NCBI RefSeq assembly: GCF_000350225.1
Contig: NW_005179205.1
Span: forward strand, 1-64,000
DNA: 64,000 nt
Reading direction: 5' to 3'
Source of the DNA: Chondrus crispus
Lineage: Eukaryota; Rhodophyta; Florideophyceae; Gigartinales; Gigartinaceae
Under the pieces are notes generated by a model. The model ran no database searches and was not told where the DNA came from. It saw only the letters and a program-made list of their open reading frames with translations. The stretch's first letter is position 1. Each line of letters opens with the position of its first letter. The position numbers and the translations under genes are program-made. Shown piece after piece: positions 53,498-63,832 of this stretch.

Positions 53498-56400
53498 ATG
53501 TCGCAGCTCAAGGTCAGGAAGTACCCGGGTACTTTGCCGATGACGCGCGGCCGCAGTGGGGGGATTGTCCCGACCCACGCGGCCAAAGACCCGAAGGGGA
53601 CCTGGCCACCGATAGCCAGGGGGGTAGCTCCGATAGCACCGGTAGTTCGAAAAAGGGTAAAGACGGTTACGTACACGCGGTCGCGTGAGCCGTCTTTTCC
53701 CTATGAACTAGACCGGTCCCCGCGTGCTCGCCAAGGACACGGGGGGTGTTGTCCGATAATACATCCCCCGCTCTCGGAGTTGAGCACGGGGACTCCAGCA
53801 ATGTCGACATCGCAGGAGAAACCCAACACCGAGGCCCACGTAGACCCGATGTTGGAAGAAGGCATCACCGGAACACCCGACGTCCCAGTGATGCGCAACA
53901 AGCGAGACACGGTTAACGACGACCGACACGAGTCAGTCGACCTCCTGACCCCCGTGAGCCCAAGGTCGCCGACGAAATGTTCGCCTCGTACGGACTCCAG
54001 CACCGGGACGGGCGTCACTGAGACGCGAACGTCCCCCGACTCGAGCCGAAGGAAACGCAAGAGGGGCCAACGCCAAAGTCGAAGGCCCCGGCGGAACGAC
54101 CTCACGGATAAGGTCGCGCCCAAGGTGGTCGATGGCCTCGTATGCCTCATGACGTCGAAAATATATAACGTCTTGGGCTCCGTGGCCACCGAAGGCAACG
54201 CGTTTAAGCCCCACACGATCGCCGTCGACACGTGCTCGGGCTACAACTTGGTGAGGAAGGCCGACCTCCCTCCCGACTGGGCCCGTTACGTAATACGGGA
54301 CGCGCCATTACCACGCCTGGCTGGCGCGAACAGTAACCCGCTTCGACTTACGGCGGTCGTCCGCCTCGCGGTCCGGTTGCGGAACACGACGTTCCGCATA
54401 CCTTTCGTAGTGGCTGAACAACTCGCTGTTCCCGTTCTACTTGGGACCGCGTTCATTGATGCTCACGTACGCAGCATCGACATCGACGGACAGAAGCTCG
54501 AACTTCGTCACGGTGGCTCGGTAGCCATCGTCGATGGGAAGGGGGAACCGACTTCCCCTACCAGGCGACACGGTCGCCAAACGAGTCATCCGGAGGTACG
54601 CGAGGAGGCCCCGCAGGCGATCCGAATCGCCCGCTGGGTTACCATCCCCGCGATGTCGCAAGCCCGTGTGCGTGTGACAACCGCGGGGAGGGGTCTCGTG
54701 TTCCTGGAGCCCAAGCCCTCACTCCAACACCGGCGTGGAGTGAGGATGACGAATGGCGTCGCGGAAGTCCTGCCGAACCAGACATTCGAAGTCATCGTCG
54801 CGAACTTCTCGCGACGGGAGAGGCGGCTTCCGAAGCACACCGTCGTGGGATACGCGAAGCGCAACCCCCTCGCGATCCTCACGCCCGAACGTCGAGTCGC
54901 TGAGAGGGTCGCGCACGCGTTGCACCTGACCGACTTGACCGATCAAGTCGGAGAGGCAGGAGCTGGCCGATCCGGCTCCGACGAGAAGGCAACCGCTGGG
55001 AATGAAGGGGTTGACCCGGACGCACGGTCACCTATATCCCAACCGACGGCGGAGGGTACCGTACCCCCCCAGCAGAAGGATCCCGAAAATCCACCGATGG
55101 ATTGGGAAAAAGAGATTGACTTGTCATACATCGACGATGACAATCTCCGTGGCCACGTACTCGAGATGCTCCGTAAGCACTCGAGTCTGTGGAGCGGTGC
55201 GCTCGGAACGATCCAAGCCACAGAGCACCGCATTCCCCTCGAACCGGGAACGAAACCGATTCGTTCTATGCCCTATCGGAAGGGCCCGGCCATGGGCGAA
55301 ATGGTCGCGAAGGAGGTCAACAAGATGTTGAACGCAGGGGTTATCGAGCCCGCGAGCACCGAGTGGGCGTCCCCGGTGGTGCTCGTACCGAAGAAAGACA
55401 GCTCTCTTCGGTTCTGCGTGGACTACCGGCGCCTCAACGCGAAGACTGCAGCGGATTCGTATCCGCTGCCGCGTATGGACGACTGCATCGACTCGTTAGG
55501 AGATGCAGCCGTCTTTACGACGTTGGACTGCAATTCCGGTTATTGGCAGATCCCGGTCGCTCCGGAGGACCGGGATAAGACTACCTTCACGACACATATG
55601 GGTACGTACCGCCATTTGCGCATGCCGTTTGGATTAAAAGGGGCACCGGCCACCTTCCAACGTGCCCTTGATATCATAATCTCCGGAGTCCGCTGGCAAA
55701 TATGCCTCGTCTATCTCGATGACGTTATCGTGTTCTCGCGTGCGGACGCAGAACACGCAAGGCATCTCGATACCGTCTTGAGCTTGTTGCGGAGTGCCGG
55801 CATCTCCCTCAAGCTCAAGAAGTGCAGCCTCTTCCGTCCGAAGGTGCACTACCTGGGGCACGTTATATCCCCAGGTAAGTTGAGCGTGGCTGATACGGCA
55901 ATCGACGCCTTCAAGACGTTCACGTTCCCGAGGACGCTGACGCAGGTGCGCTCGTTCCTCGGGGCGTGTAACGTGTATCGTCGCTTCGTCAAGGGCTTCT
56001 CGAAGATTGCTCGTCCGTTAACCAATATAACGCGCAAGGACTCGGATCACGATTTCGATAACCCAACGGAGGTTCAGCTTCAGGCTTTCGAAAGCCTGAA
56101 GGCGGCGATGATCTCCCCGGCGATCCTCGCGCTACCACGGTACGGCCGACCGTACCTGTTGGACACTGACGCCAGTGCATATCAACTCGGGTGCACCCTC
56201 CTACAGGAGCACGACGAGCCAAACGATTGGCGCCCCGTTGGGTACTGATCGTACTCGCTAAGCGATAGCGAACGGAACTACAGCGCTACGGAGCGTGAGT
56301 GCTTCGCCGTGGTGTGGGCAGTCCGCACACTGCGGCTGTATATCGAAGGAACGAAAATCACCGTCCAGACGGATCACGACGCCCTCCGATGGCTCATGTC

Positions 56401-58378
56401 GCTCACGGAGAGCTCGGGAAGACTCACCCGGTGGCGGCTACGTCTGGCTGAATACGATTTCACCATTCAGTACCGCCCCGGGCGCGTGCATCAGTTGCCC
56501 GATGCCCTGTCACGCCTCGTGTCGCCTCGTGTCGCCGATGACCCTCGCCTCACCGTCGAGGTGGATGACGACATTCCCACCTTCGACGGGAGCACAACCG
56601 TTCGAGACGTATCGAATGAGCTTGCGGACCACGCCTGTACCGCGAGCTGTGATCATCAGGCCGTCCATGTCTTCGTAACGACACGGCACCAAGCCGAAGC
56701 CCGAACAAGGCCGCGTGTACGGACGCGCGACGAACCGCGAGGAGACGACGAAGCCCCCGCTCTCCAAGGACCCAATTCGTTTTGGGAGGAGAACGACGAG
56801 TTCGACGCCGCCGACATCCAGCGCGCCGAAGACCCCGAGGCTGGCGCGCTCGGCTCCCCGGTCGCCCCACCGCAGGACGACCTTCCGGCCCCTCTTACTT
56901 TAGAGGAGATAGCCGAGGAGCAACGCGTGGATGACTTCTGCCAAACCGTTTTGGCACGACAGTCCGAGTCTCGAGACTCCGCGTTCTTCGAGGACCACCA
57001 CGGGGTGCTCAAACGGAGACACCCATTCGATCCTGGCACCGTACAGGTGGTGCCTCGGACGCTTCGCGCCAGGCTCCTTCGCCTGTGCCACAACCCGGCC
57101 ATGGCGGGGCACCTGGGCCAGAACCGTATGTACTACGCACTTCGACGCGAGTACTACTGGCCCCACCTGGCTGCAGACGTGGCAGCCACGGTGCGAGGGT
57201 GTCGGACCTGCGCGATGAACCGGTTCAAGCTGAGGAAACATCTCAATCGATTGAGATTGTTCCCAGCTACGAGGCCTCTCGAGAGCCTCGCCATCGACAT
57301 CTTGGGGCCGCTCCCCAAGACGAAGACAGGAAAACGATTCCTGCTCGTGATTACGGACCGCTTCAGTAATCTGACGCAAGTCGTTGCGCTCCGCGCGATA
57401 ACAGCGTACACGGTCGCAGTTGCGTTCTGCGACTCGTGGGTGTTCAAGTATGGCGTCCCTCGCACGTTGCTTTCGGACAACGGCCCTCAGTTTAATGCCA
57501 AGTTCTTCCACAGCACGTGCCGTGTTCTGGGGATAACGAATTTGTACGCTTCGGCGTACCATCCCCAGACGAACGGGCAAGTCGAGCGATATAACCGAAC
57601 AATCGCCTCGATGAGGAACTACGTGGGTGAACACCAGGACGACTGGGACGTGTACGTGGGGCCGCTTACGTACGCGTACAACTCCCACGTACATCGCACC
57701 ACACGCACCACGCCGTTTGAGCTCGTGCTCAGCAGGCCACCGCCGGAGTTCTCTCTCCGACGGGCGGACGGCGACGCGCCCACTTCCGATAGAGGGAACC
57801 AACGTGCCGAGTTTCTCAGGACCTTGGACTCGACTATCCAGAAAGCCTACGGGAGCCTGCGTCGGACGCAGGCTCGCTACAAGCGCGACTTAGATAAGCG
57901 CATAAGACGTATTAATTCCCGGCTCCGTCCCGGAGAATACATATATCTGAACCCCACCGATGGGGGGAAGACATCAAACAAGCTCGCCTCCCCGGCTGTC
58001 GGACCGTACCGAGTTCTCGCGAACGACCAGCGCACTATCACGATCGATCGTGACGGAGTTACAGAGCGCGTCTCGGCAGACCGCTGCGTCTACGCACCCC
58101 CGCCGGCGAACGCGCCAAGGGCGAGCACGACTACCCCCGAGGACCTTGCCGACAAGATTAATGAAGGCGCACAGTATGCTGTCGAACGGCTACTCAAGCA
58201 TCGCGTCATGGGGAATGGAACTATGGAGTTCCTCATTAAATGGGCAGACTACGATACTCCCACATGGACGGCGCGTACACACATCCCCGAGGAGTTGGTG
58301 TCTCGTTACGCGCAAAGACTCCGAGCGCGAACAGGGACAGGCCTCACCTCAGAAGTGAACGCGGACGTTCACCCATGA
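53498..58378 (+). pseudogene. E3 gypsy pol, single nonsense codon
   Basis: One frame of 1627 codons starting at ATG 53498, or further up by +1 frameshift from gag, since the frame is open from 53426. Protease motif AVDTCSGYNLV (54223) has Cys where E1 and E2 have Gly-Ala. Reverse transcriptase: FCVDYRRLNAKT, MPFGLKGAPATFQ, YLDD at 55712. RNase H: DTDASAYQLG. A TGA at 56246-56248 replaces the tryptophan of GFWSRTLS in E2. Then TERECFAVVWAVRTL, integrase zinc region (HNPAMAGHLGQ...CRTCAMNR), core IDILGPLP (57296), LLSDNGPQF (57469) and GQVERYNRT (57577), and a chromodomain-like end with FLIKWADYDTPTWTA. Otherwise intact, so the stop is either a recent mutation or occasionally read through. Confidence 0.93.
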
Positions 58379-58390
58379 GGAGGGGGCCCT
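58355..58390. repeat. Hairpin and G-rich tract at pol end (E3)
   Basis: GTGAACG-CGGA-CGTTCAC (58355-58372) overlaps the last pol codons; the stop and GGAGGGGGCCC follow. This matches the layout in front of the 3' LTR (62962-62997). Confidence 0.88.
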
Positions 58391-60427
58391 CAACCGCATC
58401 GTGATGGATTAAATTCCGCCTCGAATTAAATGCACCCGCGTACATGGGACCAAAAGGGGACGCGCGAAGGGACAGCTGTCCCCAGAGAGCAGCAACGGAA
58501 TAAGTTGCGAGATGTCAAGACGTATTGACAACCGAGTTCATCGAAAACGACCAGTTTTTGCCGGCAAGAGGCAGGAGGGAGGATAGTACGTGCTGCCCTA
58601 CGCAAAGCGGTCCCACCTCGAGGAGTAGAAGGCAGAGTGACGCGGTCGAACGCGAAAATGCCCTAAAACAAGTGCCCACGAAGGCAGCGCCCGTTTCGTA
58701 TTGACCAAGAGGACGTCAAGACGTATCGACGAAGGTCCCGTAAGCAAACCAGAGGAAGCGAGCAGCACGAGCTGCGCCATGATGGCACCTCGTCACGGAC
58801 TGTGGGCAAGGAGCCCTCCAGCAGGGAGACGATCTCCCAGAGCGAAATAGTCGCCCCGCGGTCGCCACAAATTCCGCCGACATGGGGACAGCTGTCCTGT
58901 ACGCCCCGGTCCGGACCAGCTGGGCTATGCCGAAAGGGTCCGCGATCCCGAGTCCCCGCGACGACGGGAAGACGCAGCGCTGCATTAGATAGCAACGACA
59001 AGTACGCCCCAGTCCGAACAAGGGCAGAGAAAGAGACAGTATGGGCCGCCGCCGGCTGATACACTCGAGATCAGAGCTCCAACAAACAGCCACCGCCATA
59101 CCCTAAATAAGGGAGAAAATATCGGTGAAATGGGAAATTACACTGACGGGCGGTTGCACGGGCAGGACGCCCAGACACGTGCTGTACGCAACAACGCGCA
59201 AGAGACGTCCGGACAGCGACGCGTGAGAAGAGTACAGTGTGTACCAACCGATCGGTACACGCTACCGGAGCCCAATTATGGAGGGGCGCGGTCCGGTTCC
59301 GCCCCCTCCATAATTGTCAAACCAACAGACGTTCAAGCGGGGCACGGGCCGTCCCGAACGCGGAGCAGGCACCAAGACCAACGGCACGACCACGCTGACG
59401 CGCCGCCTTGGCGAAGAGGAAGGAGACGACTCCTCCCATTTTCCCGACATGCCAACGATCTGCCCCTCACCCCCGCTCGCTCGCCCGAAAGCGGAGCGGG
59501 GGAGAGTACAATACGGAGCGCGACGCTGCGCTGGATAGCGGACGTGGGAGGTCGGGAGAAACGCGTTCCCAACGTACGAATCACACCAAGAAGCTGGCGG
59601 GACGGCCCGCCCAGGGGGACCCACGAAACCGCACGCTGACCCGGGCTCTGATGACAGGAGAGAGGCGACGACGTCCTCTCCGGTCCCAGGCGGACGACTC
59701 GGAACGTCCACCAACCTCTCTTGCCCCGACCCGCTCATAGCCGAGGGCAGGGGCAGAGGAGTACACGGCGCGAAGCGCAACGGTGCGCAGAGGAGACTAC
59801 GAGGAGCGCAACAGGGAGAGGGGACCAAGTACCATGTCGACAAGCTGGCAGGACAAGCTGCCAGGGAGAACGAAGAACACCACACGAGCGGAACGACCCG
59901 ACCGATGCGGGCGAGGGACCAAAGTAGAGGAGATAAACGTCAAAAAGAGGATCGCCACGACGGCGACGGACGACAGCGATTTACGAAGAGACGAATACGG
60001 CAAGGCCGGTACGGAGACGAAGATGACGTGCGTCAGCCGGCTTCCGCCCCCACCGACACAAGTCCTCGTGGGGGTAGAAAAGTTCGCGTGGGAAGGGACA
60101 AAGTCGACAAGGAGAAGTGCTCTGGCCTGCCCCTTCCTCCCCGTGCAGACAATTCGAATTGCCTCACCAACTGGCCTCCCCGCGGACCCGCGACCAAGGG
60201 GTGCGCTGACCAATATGGCCCTCGTAGGCGAGCTCGCTGGCGCGCTCCCTAAAGGAAGTATGACGCGGTGAAGTGAAGAAGTCACACCGTGCACGCACGG
60301 GTCACGGCGAGGGCCCCTTCGTAGGTCCGACGGACATCGTGCGCACACAAGAGACGGGATTGATTTTACGCAGAGAAAAGAGGGGGAGGAAGAACATACC
60401 CCCGGCGAGTATAACGGGACGACCCGT
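58379..60427 (+). other. E3 spacer between pol and antisense ORF
   Basis: Two kilobases without a recognisable gene. It includes a short inverted pair around 59276-59312 (AATTATGGAGGGGGCGG-type arms). Minus-strand frames at 59262-59885 and 59797-60717 are low-complexity, or shadows of the antisense gene. Confidence 0.6.
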
Positions 60428-62695
60428 TCAGTGGTTGGTACGGTCGGCCGGCGACGCGTCCCTTGACCCGTAAAGGCTAGGGGGACAGTAACTGGGGTGA
60501 CGAGGCGGCTCTGCCGCGTGCTCCGCAAGTGGGGGCAACGCCACCTCACTATGGCGAGTCCAGTGATGCACACGGCTCTGAGGAGCCGGGAAGTTGCCCA
60601 CCGCAGCTGCCTCGTACCCCGACTGCTCGTAAGGATCCCGCATGATCGGGCGTGGCGCCGACGAAGACGCCACGCGAAGGCGTCGGAGGTCATCCCGTTC
60701 GCGGCGGTACCGGTCACGTTCGGCGGTCGTCCGCTCCAACGCGCTCGCTTGTCGATCAGAGGACTCGCTTAACGCCGCTAACTCGTTGCGTACATGGCGC
60801 AACTCGGACACGGACGACGCACGACCCGCCTCGAGGCGACGTGCTTCGTCGCTTCGCGCCAAGTACCAGCTGGCGAGTGCGCCGAGGAGGCTGCCCACCT
60901 GCCAAGGGCGGTCGGCAGCGCGACCCAAGGCATGGGCTAACGACGGGACGGCCTTGACGTCCTCTCGCTCCGACGTCGCGTGGCGTACGGACGACACCGG
61001 TGGCGCCCCACGCAGCGGCACCGCATTGAGAGGTGGAACAGGGGGAACCAGAGGACTCACCACCGGACCGAAGTCGCTCTCGGCGAGACGAGTTTCGAAC
61101 AGCGAGTCAGCACGAGCGGACGTGTAGGGAGCGGGCTCACTGTCCAAATCGCGGTACCGTTTCTTCCGAGTCTCACGCGAAGCGGAGCCGACTCCGCCTC
61201 CGCTCCTGACGTGCCCTGACGAGGACGCCGGCGCCACTTGGCGTGCCACGAAGGCGTCAGCGCGATGGTCATATACGAGGAAGGAGGATCGCTCGCCGGT
61301 AGTGAAATCGGTCCAGCGCCGATGCTGGATTTTGCTCACCTCGCCAGCCCGTTGCATGAGCCCGAGTGCGAACAAATACGACCACGGCACATGCTGAGTG
61401 CTCCGCTCGAGCGGATGTAGGGGGACCTGGGGGAGGTCCCACGCAACCCTCCCCAAGTAAGCTAGCACCTCGAGGGGCTGGACGAACACGCGTCCGTGAA
61501 TAGATACCTCGTTCATGAAAGCGTTGCCGAGGGCCCAGGCCCATTCCCTCTCTACGTTGTGCATTAAGTCTGCATAAGCCGGATGTTGAGAATTTGAGCA
61601 CTCCACACCGAAGTGCTTGAGCACATACGGGAGCAACGAATGTACTCCCAACGAAGGGAGGGTCTCCCGTATCACTGCAGGGAGCCGGGGGAAGTCGCAA
61701 GGGGACAGGCCTCCTTCGAAGGAAGCGTGGCGGAAAACACGCCCGTCCTCCTCCTCAGAATGGCGGTACGCCGACCAATCGTGAGGAGCAATGGCAACGC
61801 CGTATAGCCTCATCAGCGAGCACGCTGACTTCTGTAGAGCGACGCGCGCCTTCGAATAGGCGAAAGGACGGGTTCTCACGTACAGACCCCCCACGTTGGA
61901 CAAGACGAATTCTCGAGGGGCCGTCCCCTCGCGGTGGAAGAGATACGTGGCCATGCGATCCACGTATTCCACCTCACCGAGACTGTACGCGAACGTGCGA
62001 TCGCAGGGGATGGCAGAAGGGATCTGATACGCCGCACCGCCACCTTCGGCCAGGAGGCGCTCCAGGACGAGCGAGGACTCCTCCACGCGTCCGGCTTCGT
62101 ACACCTTCCGGACGCGAAGCAAATCGGGACGAAGTTGTTCCCGCGCCAGCAGCTCCCCGACAGTAATCCCGGAACGGGCATAGCGGCACCACGCGAACCT
62201 TAGACGGTCTAAGGGCAACGGGGCGGAACGCTCGAGCGCCGCGCCGAACCACTCGGATGGAGCCTCGACCATTTCGGTGCCTTGACCCGACACATACTGA
62301 GGCGTCTCAGGATGTTCGCTAACGCGAGGGCTGTTGCCCGATCTCCCGTGCGAACCCGTCGCCACGGGAAGCGCTCCCGTAGGGCCCCCGACGGGGCCCG
62401 CCTCGACGGACAGGCGGGGGGCCGTCGCCGAGGGAACCAGCTCGACAGAGGACGTCGACTCCCGAGAGACACGAGCTCGCTGAAATGGCTGTACAGTAAC
62501 CCAAGGGCGCACAACTGCCACGGGACGAGCCGGAGCGTGCCCCTCCGGGGCCGCGACCGCCGCCGTCGACGGCTCGAGGGGAGCGGGGCCTCCGGGAGAT
62601 TGAAACGAAAGACCCGGCTGTGAGGGGCATGGGGTTACAGAGCTTGACGGAGTAGCGACGGACGCGACGAACCGACCCTCGGAGGGCGACGTCAT
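60428..62695 (-). CDS. Antisense ORF family A (E3 copy)
   Basis: 755 codons from the first ATG (62695, MTSPSEGRF). The frame is open 53 codons further up, with a hydrophobic stretch (LTLFAGGLVVGVL), but only from a GTG. Layout: a low-complexity Pro/Ser/Ala region (first 150 residues); a conserved middle (RTFAYSLGEVEYVD, KARVALQKSACSLMRLYG, LLPYVLKHFGVE, AWALGNAFM, VPWSYLFALGLMQRAGEVS, a RRWTDFTTGER block); then WQVGSLLGALASWYLARSDEAR, a coiled coil with RYRRERDDL, and a tail PSYCPPSLYG. The E0 copy shares the middle and C-terminal parts. It lies just inside the 3' LTR, reading away from it. No enzyme motif. The pattern hydrophobic block-HFG-..E.W....-GRVFV..-L recalls the antisense 'putative gypsy type transposon' domain of plant Tat-lineage elements, but this was not tested. 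Confidence 0.8.
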   Translation of the reverse strand: MTSPSEGRFVASVATPSSSVTPCPSQPGLSFQSPGGPAPLEPSTAAVAAPEGHAPARPVAVVRPWVTVQPFQRARVSRESTSSVELVPSATAPRLSVEAGPVGGPTGALPVATGSHGRSGNSPRVSEHPETPQYVSGQGTEMVEAPSEWFGAALERSAPLPLDRLRFAWCRYARSGITVGELLAREQLRPDLLRVRKVYEAGRVEESSLVLERLLAEGGGAAYQIPSAIPCDRTFAYSLGEVEYVDRMATYLFHREGTAPREFVLSNVGGLYVRTRPFAYSKARVALQKSACSLMRLYGVAIAPHDWSAYRHSEEEDGRVFRHASFEGGLSPCDFPRLPAVIRETLPSLGVHSLLPYVLKHFGVECSNSQHPAYADLMHNVEREWAWALGNAFMNEVSIHGRVFVQPLEVLAYLGRVAWDLPQVPLHPLERSTQHVPWSYLFALGLMQRAGEVSKIQHRRWTDFTTGERSSFLVYDHRADAFVARQVAPASSSGHVRSGGGVGSASRETRKKRYRDLDSEPAPYTSARADSLFETRLAESDFGPVVSPLVPPVPPLNAVPLRGAPPVSSVRHATSEREDVKAVPSLAHALGRAADRPWQVGSLLGALASWYLARSDEARRLEAGRASSVSELRHVRNELAALSESSDRQASALERTTAERDRYRRERDDLRRLRVASSSAPRPIMRDPYEQSGYEAAAVGNFPAPQSRVHHWTRHSEVALPPLAEHAAEPPRHPSYCPPSLYGSRDASPADRTNH

Positions 62696-62961
62696 TAATA
62701 CCCCGACAACGAGGCCTCCGGCGAATAGGGTCAGGACAGCGGGAACGCGGCGCCCCGAGTACAGAAATGGAGAAAAAGAGGGCGTCGCACCGATGTGCGG
62801 ACGGAGTGAGCGGCGTGGCCAACGGAGAAGCGGACGGGACGCGAGAGCGCACACGGCGGCGTGCTACCGGAAACGGGACCCGCGACGACTGGAGCAGAGG
62901 AGGTGAGAATACCAGGAAGGGGTTCAGGTCAAAGGAAGCACGAATCGCCCTACAAGCACAT

Positions 62962-62997
62962 GTGAACGCGGACGTTCACACTTGTGGGGGGGGGCCG
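62962..62997. repeat. Hairpin plus polypurine tract before E3 3' LTR
   Basis: GTGAACGCGGACGTTCAC (62962-62979), then ACTTGTGGGGGGGGGCCG, ending at the LTR. The G run is the likely plus-strand primer. Confidence 0.85.
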
Positions 62998-63681
62998 TGT
63001 AGCATAACCTCCCCCCTGGGGGACTCACTTTAGATTAGATCACGATTGATTTAGTTACTGTAGAGCCCGACGCTCTACAGTACCACCGAGCGTGTCCACG
63101 TGTGCCCACAGCACACGTGCACACGTGTACCACGCGCGAACGAAGCGCGCACGCACCACGGGTAATACGTGTACTGTCAGCCTCGACATAGCTGACAGTA
63201 TTACAGTGCAGGCCGACCTGCACTACAGTAGCCCACTACAGTACCTCGGTACTGTAGTGGGCTGATGATAGATTGTTTTGTATATTAAATATGGAGCGGA
63301 CCGACGGCGGACGGGGGGGACAAGCACGGGCTGATCCTCAACCGACCGCCAAGGTCAGTGCACCCAGCTTATTCTAAACGTCGCCTTCGCTCTTTGCGCG
63401 CGTTTAGTCGGAGCCGAGCCGGAGTGGACGCGCAGCACGCGGGCGAGCACGGAACCGCCTCCGCCCGTCAGCACTGGTACGTCACCCAGTGCTGCTCCGG
63501 GGCGTCGAGGCGTCGATCCGCTCGTGCGTGCGCGCGTCCCTGCTTGCTCCCTCTCTACCACCGCTACCCGGGCCCGAGCCCGGTTCCGTAGCTGGTTGGC
63601 CCACTTCCCCCTTCTCCGATCCGGGGTCTACAGGTCGAACTGCGCATACACCTCCAGTCGTCTGGGGGTGTTTATGCTACA
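62998..63681 (+). repeat. E3 3' LTR
   Basis: 684 bp, with the same ends as the 5' LTR. In this copy the fifth stem-loop is perfect (63230-63263); in the 5' LTR it is damaged. Confidence 0.94.
63230..63263. repeat. Perfect 16-bp stem with TC loop
   Basis: AGCCCACTACAGTACC, TC, then the exact inverse GGTACTGTAGTGGGCT. Part of the LTR stem-loop array. Confidence 0.93.
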
Positions 63682-63686
63682 AGTAC

Positions 63687-63832
63687 CAGAGGACGGCGCG
63701 GGCGAAAAGAACGGAGGAAAGAAGAATACCAGGACGGGATAATGGAATCGAAGGAATCACAAAGGGAACCAGAGGGGGAAGTCACCCGGTACACGGCCGT
63801 GAACGCGGACGTTCACCCTTGAGGGGGGGCCG
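63687..63832 (+). other. E0 3' end with hairpin and polypurine tract
   Basis: The last E0 internal bases after E3. They include GAATACCAGGA, shared with the same position in E3, the 18-bp hairpin (63799-63816) and CCTTGAGGGGGGGCCG up to the LTR. Confidence 0.8.

Larger units (their letters stand above)
50338..63681 (+). mobile_element. E3: Ty3/gypsy element of the E0 family
   Basis: 13.3 kb, LTRs of 683 and 684 bp starting TGTAGCATAA and ending TTATGCTACA, TSD AGTAC at 50333-50337 and 63682-63686. Gag is open, pol has one nonsense codon, and the antisense ORF of family A is open. It inserted into E0, its own relative. Confidence 0.95.

Noticed and set aside
59262..59885. 207-codon minus-strand frame in the E3 spacer
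   Set aside because: Composition-driven, GC-rich, and not shared with E0.
59797..60717. 306-codon minus-strand frame in E3
   Set aside because: It overlaps the conserved antisense gene in another frame, has low complexity and no counterpart in E0.
62696..62854. Upstream start of the E3 antisense protein with a hydrophobic segment
   Set aside because: It would need a GTG start; kept only as a note because the frame is open.
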